DNA of 64,000 nt from Dicaeum eximium (taxonomy: Eukaryota > Chordata > Aves > Passeriformes > Dicaeidae), in assembly GCA_013396995.1 (NCBI GenBank), contig VWZP01008271.1, forward strand, positions 1 through 64,000, in the 5' to 3' direction. Under the pieces are notes generated by a model. That model was not told where the DNA came from. It made no database searches and worked only from the letters and a program-made list of their open reading frames with translations. A program made the translations under genes and the position numbers. Of this stretch, positions 35,844 through 48,660 are shown piece after piece. The first letter of the stretch is position 1. Every line of letters starts with the position of its first letter.

Positions 35844-38398
35844 TTCATGTGGCAACTTCATGTATGGTACAAAGATACAGGTAAATATCTTTGCCCCATA
35901 TATTTCACTGCCTTTGAGGATCTGCTTTATAGTTTACATTTCTGGTCTTATTGATCTATCTTCTATTCTTCCACTACGGTACCATTTATTTACCATTCTT
36001 TACCATTTGTTAAGAGCTTTTCCTTTCTTTTATCTCTTTTTGCTCTTTTTGTCCTTTGCCATTGCCAAACTGACATTCATGTATTTTCATGTTTTTTCTG
36101 CTCCCTTTAGCATTACCTGTTGTATTTACAATTTTTCCAGCATAAGTCTATCAAAATGATTCCATTTAAGAGTTATTTTAGGAGAAGGTTAATTGCCTAA
36201 AAATACTTCCGTTCTCAATTTATACCATCACTCAGCTATATAAAAAATCAAATTCTGCCAAAAATTGGAAGTGACAGAATTCCTTTTCCTCTTGTCTCAC
36301 CAACATGGCATAAAAGTGCTTTGCAGTCAGAGTTTAGCAAACAAAATTGATGGTAGTCATACATAATCAAGCCCAGTTTGTCAGTATTGAAGCTCCCCTG
36401 TAGTGCCAATAGCACTGAAAGCTTGCTTTAAGAGATAAGCCAGAGACATATGAATCCCAGCCTGAGAGCATCCCCTTCACTGATCTGTGAAGCATTCTTT
36501 TTTGAGCCAAGGCCCCAGTGTAGAAATTGTCATTGTTACTTGAAATTCTGTAATGGATATTTGTAATCAAACTTTGACTTCCAAGAACAGGGCTTGGTGT
36601 GTTTTGTGATTTCTTTTTCGTTTTGTTCTGTCACTCACATTTCCCAGACTGGAGTAGGAGCGCATTGTCTTGCTGAAGTATAAAAGTATGGAACAAATGT
36701 AGATCTTGCTCAGAACCAGAGAACCTAAAAGATAAATGAAAATGGCAGAAAACATTAGGGGTACCAAACTATTTGCATAAACATAGACTTGTGCTCCATC
36801 ATTCTTTATCATTGTCTACTAATTTATTTTTCACTTTCCTGTCTCCTTCCTTTTGCCTTTCCTTTCTTCTGTAATTGGAGCCAATATGAATGAATGTCAT
36901 TCATTCATAAGGGTTTCCTTAAATGTATTTTGTCTGTAGTTAATTAAGCAAGTGGGAGAATCTTATTGAAGGGTTCTACATACTCAAGATCAGGTTCAAG
37001 TCATCAGTATATTCTGAGAGATAGAAACTTTTCATATTTCACTGCCTTTTTTGAATAGTTCCTTTATGAAACTGCTGGCTGGTTTTTCCTCCAAAGTTAT
37101 GGTTCATTACATATTACTTGAATTTCATTTTATGACTGTCTGTGACAATCAGTATCAACTAAATTAATAATCCATTCACCAATCAGAAGAGGCATTAATA
37201 TTTTTACTATCAGGAAAATTTGTATGCAGTCCTTAACCGTGTGAATAAATGTATTTCAGAAATGCTTATAAATTCATATATCATTCATTATTGTCTGATA
37301 AGCTTGATTCAACAGGAGTCATTAATAAATAACTTCTAATGCACTGGATATGATGAAAATTTCTCAGATTATATTGATATTCTCCTCCAAGCTTCTTCTA
37401 GCTAGCTTCATACTGTAAATTGCATGCATGTCAACATGTAACGTGTTGGTATAGAAAATATATGTAGATTCTTTTTACCTAAATTTTTGAAAAACAGTAG
37501 TGTGGAGTTGGATCATCTCATCTTTGGCGGTGTGGAGTGCACTGTTCCCCCATAAGCTGATAAGTGAGTAGTACAAGCTTTGAGAGAAGGGTAGAACCAC
37601 AGTGCTTGCAGAGTTTGCTTTCTAAATTATTTACTAAATTATTTTACAATTCTGTGGTAATCAATAACTTATCATTAAAGATCAGGTTATTAGCCCGTAT
37701 GCTGTCCAATGCATTTACTACTTGTAGAATTACTGAAATGTATTCGACATCTTAGTTTTTCTTCGTGTTATATTTACGCATACCTTATTACAAATTTAAA
37801 TGTGCATCACTGATAATATATCTACTTTATACAGACTTAGATGACCATTAATACAGCAATATATTCACAATAACCAACCATCTCTTTTGGAGTGATTCCA
37901 TCTTTAGTGTAAAGATGTATTCCATATGTAATTTTGGAAAAAACTACCCTATAAGTGCCTTTGTGTTACCTTTCCTAGTTCTGGGAAAGCTTTTCAAATG
38001 TTGTCTAAGCTAAGGTCTAAAGTTTCTCTGCAAATTGTTGGCAGCTCAGGGTTTTGTAGAACACTTGGTGTTCTCAGGAATGACCTGGTAGTTGGTGTCT
38101 CTCTGATCTCCTGCAGTGTTTTAGGTGCCAGGCTCTCCTTTTCCTGCCTTGTCTTCTTTAAATCTCATTCCACTACATTTCTTTTTCCTGACTTTTGCAT
38201 CTGACTTTATTTAGTGTTGTCCAGGGCATGTCTCGCTATCCAGAGGCAAATTTAATTAGCTACCAATCTACTGGTATCATAGCTTATGCTCAGGGGGAAC
38301 TCTTGCTCCTGAAAGAAGTACTAGGAGCAGGTACTGACAGGGAAGAAAAGGAAGCTGTGAATAACAAGGTGCTATTCTCAGTGTCTGAGTTAGAAATT

Positions 38399-38928
38399 TA
38401 TGGTGGCTGTATTCAGCACTGGTGAGGCCACACCTCGAGTGCTGTGCCCAGTTCTGGGCCCTCAGTGCAGGAAAGACACTGAGGGGCTGGAGTGAGTCCA
38501 GAGAAGGGCAATGGAGCTGGGGCAGGGCCTGGAGCACAAGTCCTGTGAGGAGCAGCTGAGGGAGCTGGGGGTGTTTATCCTGGAGAAAAGGAGGCTCAGG
38601 AGAGATCTTGTCACTCTCTGCAACTGCCTGAAAGGAGGCTGTGGCCAGGTGGGGGTCAGCCCATTCTCCCAATCAACCAGTGAGAAGACATGGCCTCAAA
38701 CCGTGCCAACGTTGGTTCAGGTTGGACATCAGGACAAAGTTTTTCATGGAAAGGTTTATTAAGCATTGTGATGACTGTCCAGGGAGGTGGTGGAGTCACC
38801 ATTCCTGGAGGTATTCAAGAAATGACTGGAAATGGTGCTTGGTTCTTGTGACACTTAGTGGTGATCGGTCAAAGATTGGACTTGATGATCTTAGAGGTAT
38901 TTTCCAACCAAAATGATTCTGTGATTAT
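38399..38928 (+). mobile_element. CR1 LINE 3' fragment
   Basis: The plus strand matches the CR1 3' region: the segment for 'CIQHW...' at the end of the RT frame (normally ALVRPHLE), gccacacctcgagtgctgtg, gagaagggcaatggagctgg, then the 3' UTR ending in gattctgtgattatgtg. About 530 bp, 5' truncated and frameshifted. It is close in sequence to the CR1 at 46869-48660, which carries the same stretch on the other strand. Confidence 0.93.
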
Positions 38929-41900
38929 GTGAAACTGGTACCTCACATACAGATGAGCTATTGACAGAGTGGTAGTGGGATCTTGTCCCCTGGGAAGCAG
39001 CAGTTCCTGGCTCCTGCTGAGTTCCTTCCAGCAAGTTCAACCACTGAGTTAGAAAAGAAAAACACAATCTGACATATAATCCTTGACGAATTGCTGACCC
39101 TTGTATCTGAGGGATGAGAGGAAACTATTATCTGTGTTCACACAATTCTTTTCTCTGTAAGCAGCAATTCTTTGTCCTCAGCCTTAAGAAAAAAGTCTGA
39201 GTTGAAGACAGAAAGTTTAGTCTCATTTCTGTGTGTAAGAAGTCCCTTTTACAGATGATTGAATTCAGCCATGTCTGGAGTGAATGTAACAATTGTTTTA
39301 AAATATAAAGTCTTAAATTATATCCAGCTGATTCTGTAGGGGAATATTGCAGGCAGGAAGACGTTAATTATTCAAAGCTGGATCTAGATCAGGATTAGGT
39401 TTATTGGCTCACACACTGTAAACTTTATAGCTCTAATGTGGTAACTGACATACCTTTTTTTATCATTTGTGAGCATGTGCAATGCTTTAAAAAGGTGTTT
39501 TCCCAGCCAGCTCAAGAAACAACTTTTTACCTGTTCATTATTCAATTACACTTTACTTGAGGAAAGGAATGTAAGCTAACGTAATATTCCAATATTTACT
39601 GGAAAAAAAATCTAAGTAGAAAGTTTTCAGGTCATAGTTTAGAATTCCTTGGTTTTGCTTTTTCCCCCTCAAAATGGTCAGGGTCAACATAACCAGTATG
39701 ATTTTAGTGTTCTCATTTGTAGTAATGTGATGTTATCTTGGTGGTATGATTATTCTGAAGAATCACGGCTAGATTTTCACCATATTAAGGGCTGGCAAAT
39801 TTGGTTCCTGAGCCATGAAGTGAAACTTACTGATAAAAATCTAGACCAGCAAAGCTAATGAATGTTTTATTAGTGACCCTGTAGGGTAAGGATGTTCTCT
39901 GAGGAATTAAATCTTCAGCCATTATTACAAAGTTAAACACAAGTGTGATTTTATATTCATCCTAATTCTTATTTTATTTAAATAAATAGGTGTTTGCTGT
40001 TGAGTTCAATAACAGCTGGTCTGAACTCCCTTGTTAAATTCTGCAATATCCAGCTGACCTCTGCTAATCCCTCTTATTTATATGGAACTTAAGGTATCAG
40101 TACCATGAATGAGCACAAAGATTTTCAAGAAAATACTCAAGAGAATGAATTTTCGTAAGAACTATCTTATTTCATCTCTAACTTCAAATCTGACTTAATA
40201 CACAATTCAAAAGATTTTAGAGGCTATAGCCCATACTTACAGTGATGTTAGTATTGTCTTCTAAAATAACTTTAGGGAGGATGAAATTCAGACTTACAAG
40301 AGAATGGAAATAAATCTGTCACTGTGCTCTTAAGACAAGTTGGTGCTCAGACATCAATAAGAAGGAAATACCAATTTTTGGTTATAACAGGCAAGATATT
40401 TAGAGTTACTTACAGAAAAATAGGATCATTGTGAAAGTACCTTGCCTTGAACTATTCAGAAACTTTATAAAATATTAGTACAAAAATAATTTCAAGACAC
40501 AGTGGTCTTGTTTTTTCCTTTTCGTATGTTGTTATGGTTAACTGAGGAGGAAAAGTTTTCTAGGATACATATAGCCTATATCAGGTAAAAGAATTTTTAC
40601 TTCAGCAGGAACCTTCTTAAGCTATATAAAACTTGATATTTTTAATGTAATATATCTGTGTTGAATTAGTTTAATCTCTTTGTGCCTGTTTGTAGATGAG
40701 TCCAAAATGCAGACAAAAAATGTCACCTCTGGCAGGCAGACAGAATTGATTTTCTGCAAGGGAGCTTAATCTGTTTTGTGAACAAAAAATGTAATGGCCA
40801 AATGTTTTGTGGTATTGCTTATGTACAAACGGAGACTGAAAAACAATGTTTCCTTGGAAAAGTTTAATGTATAAAAGAAGAACTAAAGGGAAATTCTGTA
40901 CTCAGTGAACTTAATTTTTTTCCCAGTTGTCTTCTAGAAGGTCAGTTTTCCAAAAATGGACTATCTAGGTGAATAAATGCAATTTAGCTAAACTGCAAAG
41001 AAATATCACAGTAGTAGAGGTCCTCTACATTTTCAGCCTTTAATGGTACATTTTTAACAATATGTGTCTTTTCAATTACAGTTGATTTTTGAAACATGGA
41101 TGACAATACTAGCATCAATTTCTTTATGAAATGAAGCTACAGTGTAGTGGTACACTGTGCTAACTGTTTGACTGACTAACAGGATGCTAACTGTTTGACT
41201 GACTGACACACAGCTTGAAAGGAAGGGAAGCACAGTGAATCCACTTCCTATTTGAGTCAAACCCTAGTACTAAAAAAAGAATCACTGATAAGAACAACAA
41301 AGTAAGTTATGTGAAAAAGGCCAAAAACGGTCAAGGTAAAAAGGAGGAAACACAAGTAACAAGATTATTGAAGAGATACCGAGGACATTGTGCCTCTGTC
41401 AATGATATTGGGCTACTGTAAAAATTTTAGCTACTGCAAGAAAAAGGAAATTTCTCTTTTATTGTTTATTTTACACAAATAATGCTTAAAATAAATTGCT
41501 TTAAGCAATAGATTTCTTTAAAACCTCACCAAGTTTCGACCTTTAACTGTTGCTATTTCTTACGCCAGGACGTCTGGGATTTCTGTTGTTTTTTGGTTAC
41601 ATTGGTAGAATGAGCGTATAACTCATTCTTCTGTGAAATCAAATGTATTTCTCTAATTATCATGAATGTGTTGTATTACCTAGCTCACTTCTTTGGATTC
41701 TTACTGATGATAATATTTGCTGACTTTTCAAAGGCATATTAGGTGAGTATTTTAGGTATAGTATGCATTGTGTTGTCTAATGTAGGTATAGGAAATGCTT
41801 CTTCGCCCCTCTAATGACACCAGGAGGAGTTTGGATAATTTTATCTTGTTAGTCTAATGTTGGTTGTATATAGTAGTAGTAGAGTCATACCCCGCACCAT

Positions 41901-44900
41901 TCCCCTCACGTACAAGTTTGTTAAAGCTTTTCCTAGCAGTCTGTATTTCCTAAGCAACGGTCAACATCTAAGCAAGGCCTTGTATTTAAATAAAGGTTTG
42001 AATTTGTGAGCCAGACTGTATAAATTTACATACTCCAGATTTTTCAGAATCTGTAGAATTTTCTTTTTTTTGGGACATCTGTTATTTTGCTAAACCTGAT
42101 CATCAAGCAAAGCCCTTTGTGTTCTCCACTAACCATGATTAGCCATCTGGCATCTATCTGTAAATTTAGTTTCCCAAACCGTAATTTCTTTCCAGTGCTA
42201 AGCCTAGGCAGATGACCAGGGGCCTCCATTGGCGTCTGCCTTTCTGTTATTTTTAAGAATTACTTCCAGTATTTCTGCCCAGTACTTAGCACCCTTGTTT
42301 ACTTTAGAGTATTTCCAGCAGATGGGGAAAGAATGTTTCATTTTCCTCACATTCAGCACATTTCCAAAGCCTGCAGATTTCTTTTTTTTTTTTTTTTAGA
42401 GCTATAATGGAACAAGATAGCACTGTATGCACGAATATGTTTCAAAAGGGGTTTCTTTCATGGCTGCACTTCTTGATGATCATAGAGATCTCTTAGATGC
42501 CACTGTTCATCTTGCTTTGTGTTGCTTTGACTGTGGCATAAAAGCAGAAGCGTAGTCCGTAGAATGAATCTGCTCTAAAGAAGTACTCCAGGCGTACTCC
42601 CTTGCTTCGTACAGCTCTGTATTCATGCTAACTGTGGCTGACAGTTACAACTGAGAAAACAAACAGCTGCTTCAGATTACAGGAAGATGAAAATAGTGCT
42701 CAATTCCAGGATAAGAATTGTTAAAAAACGTGGAAAACACCCCACTGCAATATTATCTCTAGTTTTTCTCCTGGTTTGGAAGAGTGCCATGTTTGCATGT
42801 TATGGAGGCTTGTAGAAGCTTTGAGTTATAAAGACAAACACAATGGTTTTGGTAGTGCTTTATGCTAGTGATATGGCTCCTCCATGTTCAATATACAGGG
42901 TTTATATTCTAAATATATTGATTAACACTTGTACAAAAATGGAAAGCACACACTCTTCATGCCCTTAGCAGTGTTGGGAAACCAGTGAAGCTAAGGTGAA
43001 GTTATGCTGATGTGGTTTATTTTTAAGAGTAATGAGGATGGTGCTTTACTCCGCCTGTGTAATGTACTGTCAGAAAGAAGAAAAGCTGGTGCTTTCTACT
43101 TGTAGATTTTGTGGCTGACTCTGAAGTTTTACCTAGGTAGTATTCTCATCAGACAGGCTACTACATTTCCACTGAAACAATTCAATGCCAAGCCCAGGAA
43201 ATACATATGAGATATGAAATAGAAACATTGATCTAAACTTTGTGGTTAAACAACTATTGGTAGCAAGAAGTCTGCCTTCCCATTTTATTAATCTGCTGGT
43301 TCATCTAAATCAGGCCTTAAATCAGTTTTGAATGGACTGAAGTCAGTGTAATTTAGAAAGCTGTCATAGAAGTTTCTGAAACTTTTCAATCTTATGTTAT
43401 GAAAGGCTGTGGGCAGTGTAGCTGTGTGATAGAAGTCTCTGTATGAATAAAAAAATATTATACAGGACCCAGAGCACATTCAAATAACATTGGTGGGAAA
43501 AGTTCAGGGAAGGATCATAGGAGTAGGTTACAGTTTCTAATCTTTCCAGGCCGCAACACATGCAGAAGCTGTTTCAGAGTGTATTCTGAAGAGTGGGTGT
43601 GGAAAGTCATGCAGTGCTCAACAAGCTCATGATTTGGCAGGTGAATTCCCCCTTCAAAACATGCTCACAGCCTGTAGCTCCTGGCATCTTGCCTGCTTTT
43701 CTGGTTTGAAATGGAAGGAGTGAATTTCCATGTATAAAAGTACTTTTGTCTACAATTCACCTCAAATAGTTGTTGAGCAGCTGCCACACTTTCTAGCTGG
43801 CCTTAAGCCTCAAACCCTATGACAGAGAAACTTTTTTTCCCCCTAAAGCACTGGGGAACATAAATATATATTTTTTGTGATTTTTAAAAAATATAAACAT
43901 TTGAACTACATTGGAAATACTGTTCAGACACAAATTGGACTTTCTTTTAAAGACGCCAAGAAATATTTGGGGAGAAATATATTTGTGTTTCTATTTTCCC
44001 TTTATGTAGCAAATCATTCAAAGCTTATGCATGGTGATTACAGCATTTCTTCTTTACTTCTTGTAATGTTCTTCTCTAAGAGAAACACCCATATAAGCAT
44101 TGCAGCAAGTGGGTCTAGCATGTCTTTCCTTTTCTTTTCACCTCAGGAGTGAGCCTGAGTAAATGAGCCTAAAAAAAAGATTGTAAAATTCTAAAAAATG
44201 TTTAAAATTACTAACAACCACGAAGAATTTATACGCAATATATCTTGAGGCACTTGTTACTTGAGACATAAAGGGTTCTGAAAGTCCTGCTGCACTTATC
44301 TACTAGTATATTTTGCAGTGCAATTGCATCCCAGACCTCTATAAACATTGTTTTTGAATTGACTGGGACATCTGAAGCTAAGTCACTGCTTGATTCTGAC
44401 TGGCCCTATATTCCTCTACAGTCATTTTACACTAGCCTGTGCAAGAATTCCAACAGCTGTACTTTTCAACCGGCCTTGCAATCTCCCATTTTAGACAATA
44501 TGTTTACATCTCTGGCATCTAAAAATAGTAACAGGAATGAGGTGAAAGGTGAGAGATGCTTTGCAGGAAGACTAAAGAACACTCTGTAAAAGATTCTTCA
44601 AAAGAATGAAGTTAAAAGAGCACGTATTTCTTAGTTTACATACATTGCTGGTATGTTTGAAGGAGCATGGGTTCTTACCATTAATTAAAAATAGTTAATA
44701 GTTAGATAACATCTAATGAATCATGCATATGTGATAATTATGCTTTATCCATTGCTAAAATGCAGCCCCCTCCTACGGTGAAACAGTGACTGTTCAAAAG
44801 GGTTTGTCAGCACTACAAGGATTCTATGTGTCAGATAACCAGAGTGACTGATATTAATGGATGACTTGAGAATACCACCATTTTCAGTAATTAACTGCAA

Positions 44901-46868
44901 ATAGGAATCCTGCATGGCTGAATCGAGAAATCAACTAAGATATCTTTGCTGTATCACCTTGACCAAAATAGTTTCGTTTTCCCCCTCTGTATAGCCTGCT
45001 TATTTCCGTTATAAATTTGGGGATTACAGGGTCTATTTCTTGTAACACATTTGCAAAGTAAGAAGCACAATGAGTTTTAAGTCTTCTCTGGAATGTCTAG
45101 GTGCTACTTTGATATGAGGGAATAAATTACAAACAGTTAAATAAGGAGTCACATTTTATGTATAAAAGATGCACTTTAGCGCAATTGGACTATAATGGAA
45201 CAAGAATGAATAGCAAAAGATTTGCCTGCAGCTTGGGAAAGGATGGATGCAGTCTGAGAGAGACTGCTGGCTTCTGCCACAAGCTGTATTTCCAGTTACG
45301 CTGACTGCAAAGTGAAAGAACATTTTGCATAATGGAATTTGCCTTTTTTTTTCTGTATAAGCCAACTGCATGAACCACACCCTAAATGGTTGCTCTTTTC
45401 TAAATCACAGAACAGATTACTGTCATGTGCCTGCTGCTCTGTCACTCTGAGCTCTTTATAAACATATTTATTGCTTATTTTCCTAAACTCGTATTAGACA
45501 CTATTAAAAATACTCACTGGTGAGATCTTAATTTAAACTGGGTAAGTATTCCCAGAAAGTCAAAACTGTTCACATTGGCCTGGCATTTTATGGCATAGCT
45601 GTATGATGCTAAACAGCTTGGGTGTATATAGAACACACTCCCGAGGTGGTGTGTGAGCCAGCTACACTGGTGCTGGCCAGTATGAACAGGTGGTATGAAA
45701 ACCAGGGCATGATCGCTGCAGAAGATGGCCAGGAATCCACCAGAAGAGAGACTCTGTTAGGATGACAATGGGAAGAGAAACAATAAGCTTCTCTGGCTCT
45801 GCCTGGAAAGAAGGTTCCCATTTTTGAATACAGAAACAGAAACTTGATTCTAGTGCTTGTTTCTTTGTATGTAGGAAGCATAACCCTGCTGATATTGAAA
45901 AATAATCAGATCAAGTCAGAGACCATGCTGCTTACCTCTCATGTGTCTTATTCAGATTTATTTGCTAGTCACTTAGGATCCATGCAATAGTTGCTCTCAC
46001 AACTACTGTGAATACCTCCCTGAAAATTCTTAATTTAACTCAAATCACATTGTGAGGTTCACCTTGGAAACAGGGCATCATGTGGTTGTTCCTCAGTTCC
46101 TTCCTTCCCCCTTGCAAGAGCTTTCCAGCATGCTTCTCTATGGACACCTGGGACTTAGAGCTTATCACACAGAGTTCCATTTTGTTGCTCTGCTGCTCTA
46201 TTCTGTTGAACTAGGCCCTACAATTTCCTCTTTGCAGAGGTTGGAGTGGGAAGTGTAAGTTTGAGGAAGCAAATTCTGGTTTTAAATTAATGTATCTTAC
46301 TAATCCATTGAAAACACCACTAAAATAAGTGAATGTGATATACCATTTTATTAAAGCAAGTGACTTTTTTTTCAAAGTACACAGCAGAAATTAACTGGTG
46401 ATCTGAGATAACCATTTGTGTTTTCCAAGACACATGATCAACATTCAGCTAACACTCGTTTACGATTAAAAACCAAACAAAACCACACCCAACTACCCCA
46501 CATCACCAGGTATTAATATTCAATGTTTTCTTAGTCATTGTACAGACAAAACTGCACTCTCTGGGAGACCTGCCCTGGAAGATTGGGTAATCAGTTTAAA
46601 AATTACAAACTGAAAGTTTTAGTCCAAAAATAATGCCGGAACAAATGCATGTCATTACAGTGAGGTGGTACACCACACTGCAGCTTATTGCAGGTACTTA
46701 ATGTTGTGACATGTTGTTTTACTGAGTTCACATGTTATAATTTGCAATAGTACAGATGGAGGATCAGTGGTCCAGGTTTCAGGAGTCACCCACAAACAGA
46801 AGAAAGGAATACTCCCCTGCAAAATTCCGACTCTTGAAGAAATCCAAATGGTTGTCTAATCAAAAATG
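38929..46868. other. intergenic interval between two CR1 copies
   Basis: About 8 kb of AT-rich DNA without a recognised gene. It contains a perfect 20-bp direct repeat with 27-bp spacing (41158-41177 and 41185-41204) and a run of T at 42382-42397. Open frames are short and not family-like. Confidence 0.55.
41158..41204. repeat. tandem duplication, 27-bp period
   Basis: The string tgctaactgtttgactgact occurs at 41158-41177 and again at 41185-41204. It is a short perfect duplication in intergenic DNA. Confidence 0.9.
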
Positions 46869-48660
46869 TCAGAGAATCACAGAATTGTTTAGGTTGGAAA
46901 AGACCCCTAAGACCAGTGTAACTGTTAACCCAGAACTACCAAGTCTACCACTAAAACATGTCATGAAGTATGCCCCCAAGATTTTCTTTTAAACATCCTC
47001 AGGGATGGTGACCTGACCTGACACTTCCCTGGACAGTCTGCACCAATGCTTGACACCTCTTTCCATGAATACATTTTTCCTAGTAGGCAATGTAAACCTC
47101 CCCTGCTGCATCTTGAAGTTGTTTCCTCTTGTCCAATTTCTTGTTACTTCGGGGAAGGGACTGATCCCCACCTGGCCTCCTTTCACCCAGTTGTAGAGAG
47201 TGATAAGGTCACCCCTGAGCCTCCTTTTCTCCAGGATAAAGAAACACCCCCAGCTCCCTCAGCTGCTCCTCACAGGACTTGTGCTCCAGGCCCTGCCCCA
47301 GCTCCATTGCCCTTCTCTGGACTCACTCCAGCCCCTCAGTGTCTTTCCTGCACTGAGGGCCCAGAACTGGGCACAGCACTCGAGCTGTGGCCTCAGCAGT
47401 GCCCAGCACAGGGGGACAATCCCTGCCCTGGCCCTGCTGGCCACACCATTGCTGATCCAGGCCAGGCTGCCATTGGCCTTCTTGGCCACCTGGGCACAGC
47501 CTGGCTCATGTTCAGCTGCTGTCACCAGCACCCCCAGGTCCTTTCCCACAGTGCAGCTTTCCAGCTATGCTGCCCCAGCCTGGGACTGCTGCGACCCAAG
47601 GACAGGACCTGATACTCGGCCTTGCTGAACCTGACACCACTGGCCTTGGCCTCTTGATCTATCTTGTCCAGATCCCTCTGCAGAGCCTTCCTGTCCTCCA
47701 GCACTTCAACATTCACCGTCAACTTGGTGTCATCTGCAAAGGGCCTGAGGGTTCAATCAATCCCCTCATCCAGTTCATTCATTGATAAAGATATTAAACA
47801 GAAATGCCCCCAGTAGTGAGTCCTGCGGAACCCCACCCCTGACCGGCCACCAGCTGGATGTAACTCCCCTCACCACCACTCTCTGGGCCTGGCCATCCAG
47901 GCAGTTCACCCAGTGAACAGAGCATCTGTCCAAGCCATGGGCTGCCAGCTTTTCCAGGAAAATATTGGGAAATGGTGTCAAAGGCTTTACAGAATCCACA
48001 GCTTCTTCCTCAGAAGGTTAGGTCAAGCAGGACATGCCTTTATAAATGCATGCAGGGTAGGCCTGATCTCCTGGTTGTCCTGCAAAAGCAGCAGTGATGA
48101 CACTTAAAACGACCTATTCCATGACTTTCCCAGCATCAAGGTCAGGTTGACAGGAGTGTAGTTCCCCAGATCTTCCTGCCAGCCTGTCTTGTATTTGGGC
48201 ATCATATTTGCTAACTTCCTGTTAACTGGGACCAGCCTTGTAAGCCAGGATTGATGAAAAATGACAGAAAGTGTCTTGGTGACCCCTTTTGCCAGATCCC
48301 TCAGTACATTTGGGTGGATTTCATCCAATCCCATAAATTTGTGAGGTATCAGGTAATTGACCCTTGGATTAAGGAGTTTTCATTCTTCTTCCCCTCCTCG
48401 TCCTCCAGCTTAGCAGGCTAGGTATCTAGAGAAAGACTGGTATTGCTACTAAAGACAGAGGCAAATCAGACATTAAGTACCTAATCTGTTTTCTCCTTTG
48501 TCACAATGTTTCTCCCCATATGCAGTAAAGGATGGAGATTATCCTTACCTCTTGTTTTGTTGCTGATATATTTATAGAGACATTTTTTTACTGTCTTTTA
48601 TGGCAGTAGGCATATTAAACTCTCATTTAGTTTTGGCCCTTCTCTAGCATGCTTTTCTCT
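46869..48660 (-). mobile_element. long CR1 LINE fragment (about 1.8 kb) with broken reverse transcriptase
   Basis: Read on the minus strand, from high to low coordinate, this gives a 5' part of the CR1 RT region (LDEIHPNVLRDLAKGVTKTL; GKSWNR), then RGGVPQDSLLGAFLFNIFINE, then the EDRKALQRDLDKIDQEAKA and CAQFWALSAGKTL blocks, and the 3' tail ending near 46869. The frame is broken several times and the catalytic FADDTKL region is degraded, so it is inactive. It is the longest mobile element in the window. The 5' truncation point is approximate. Confidence 0.94.

Larger units (their letters stand above)
29901..38398. other. intergenic interval right of the IL6ST promoter
   Basis: The region is AT-rich with no recognised gene or CR1. 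Small features are a 22-base TG/TA run (35683-35704), a 24-bp period repeat (35801-35843) and a 25-base palindrome (36885-36909). A 218-codon open frame on the minus strand (35061-35717) resembles no family I know and is not called as a gene. Confidence 0.55.

Noticed and set aside
46989..48334. A cluster of open frames on both strands, the longest 188 codons on the plus strand
   Set aside because: The minus-strand pieces are broken CR1 reverse transcriptase, and the plus-strand frames are their antisense shadows in GC-rich repeat DNA.
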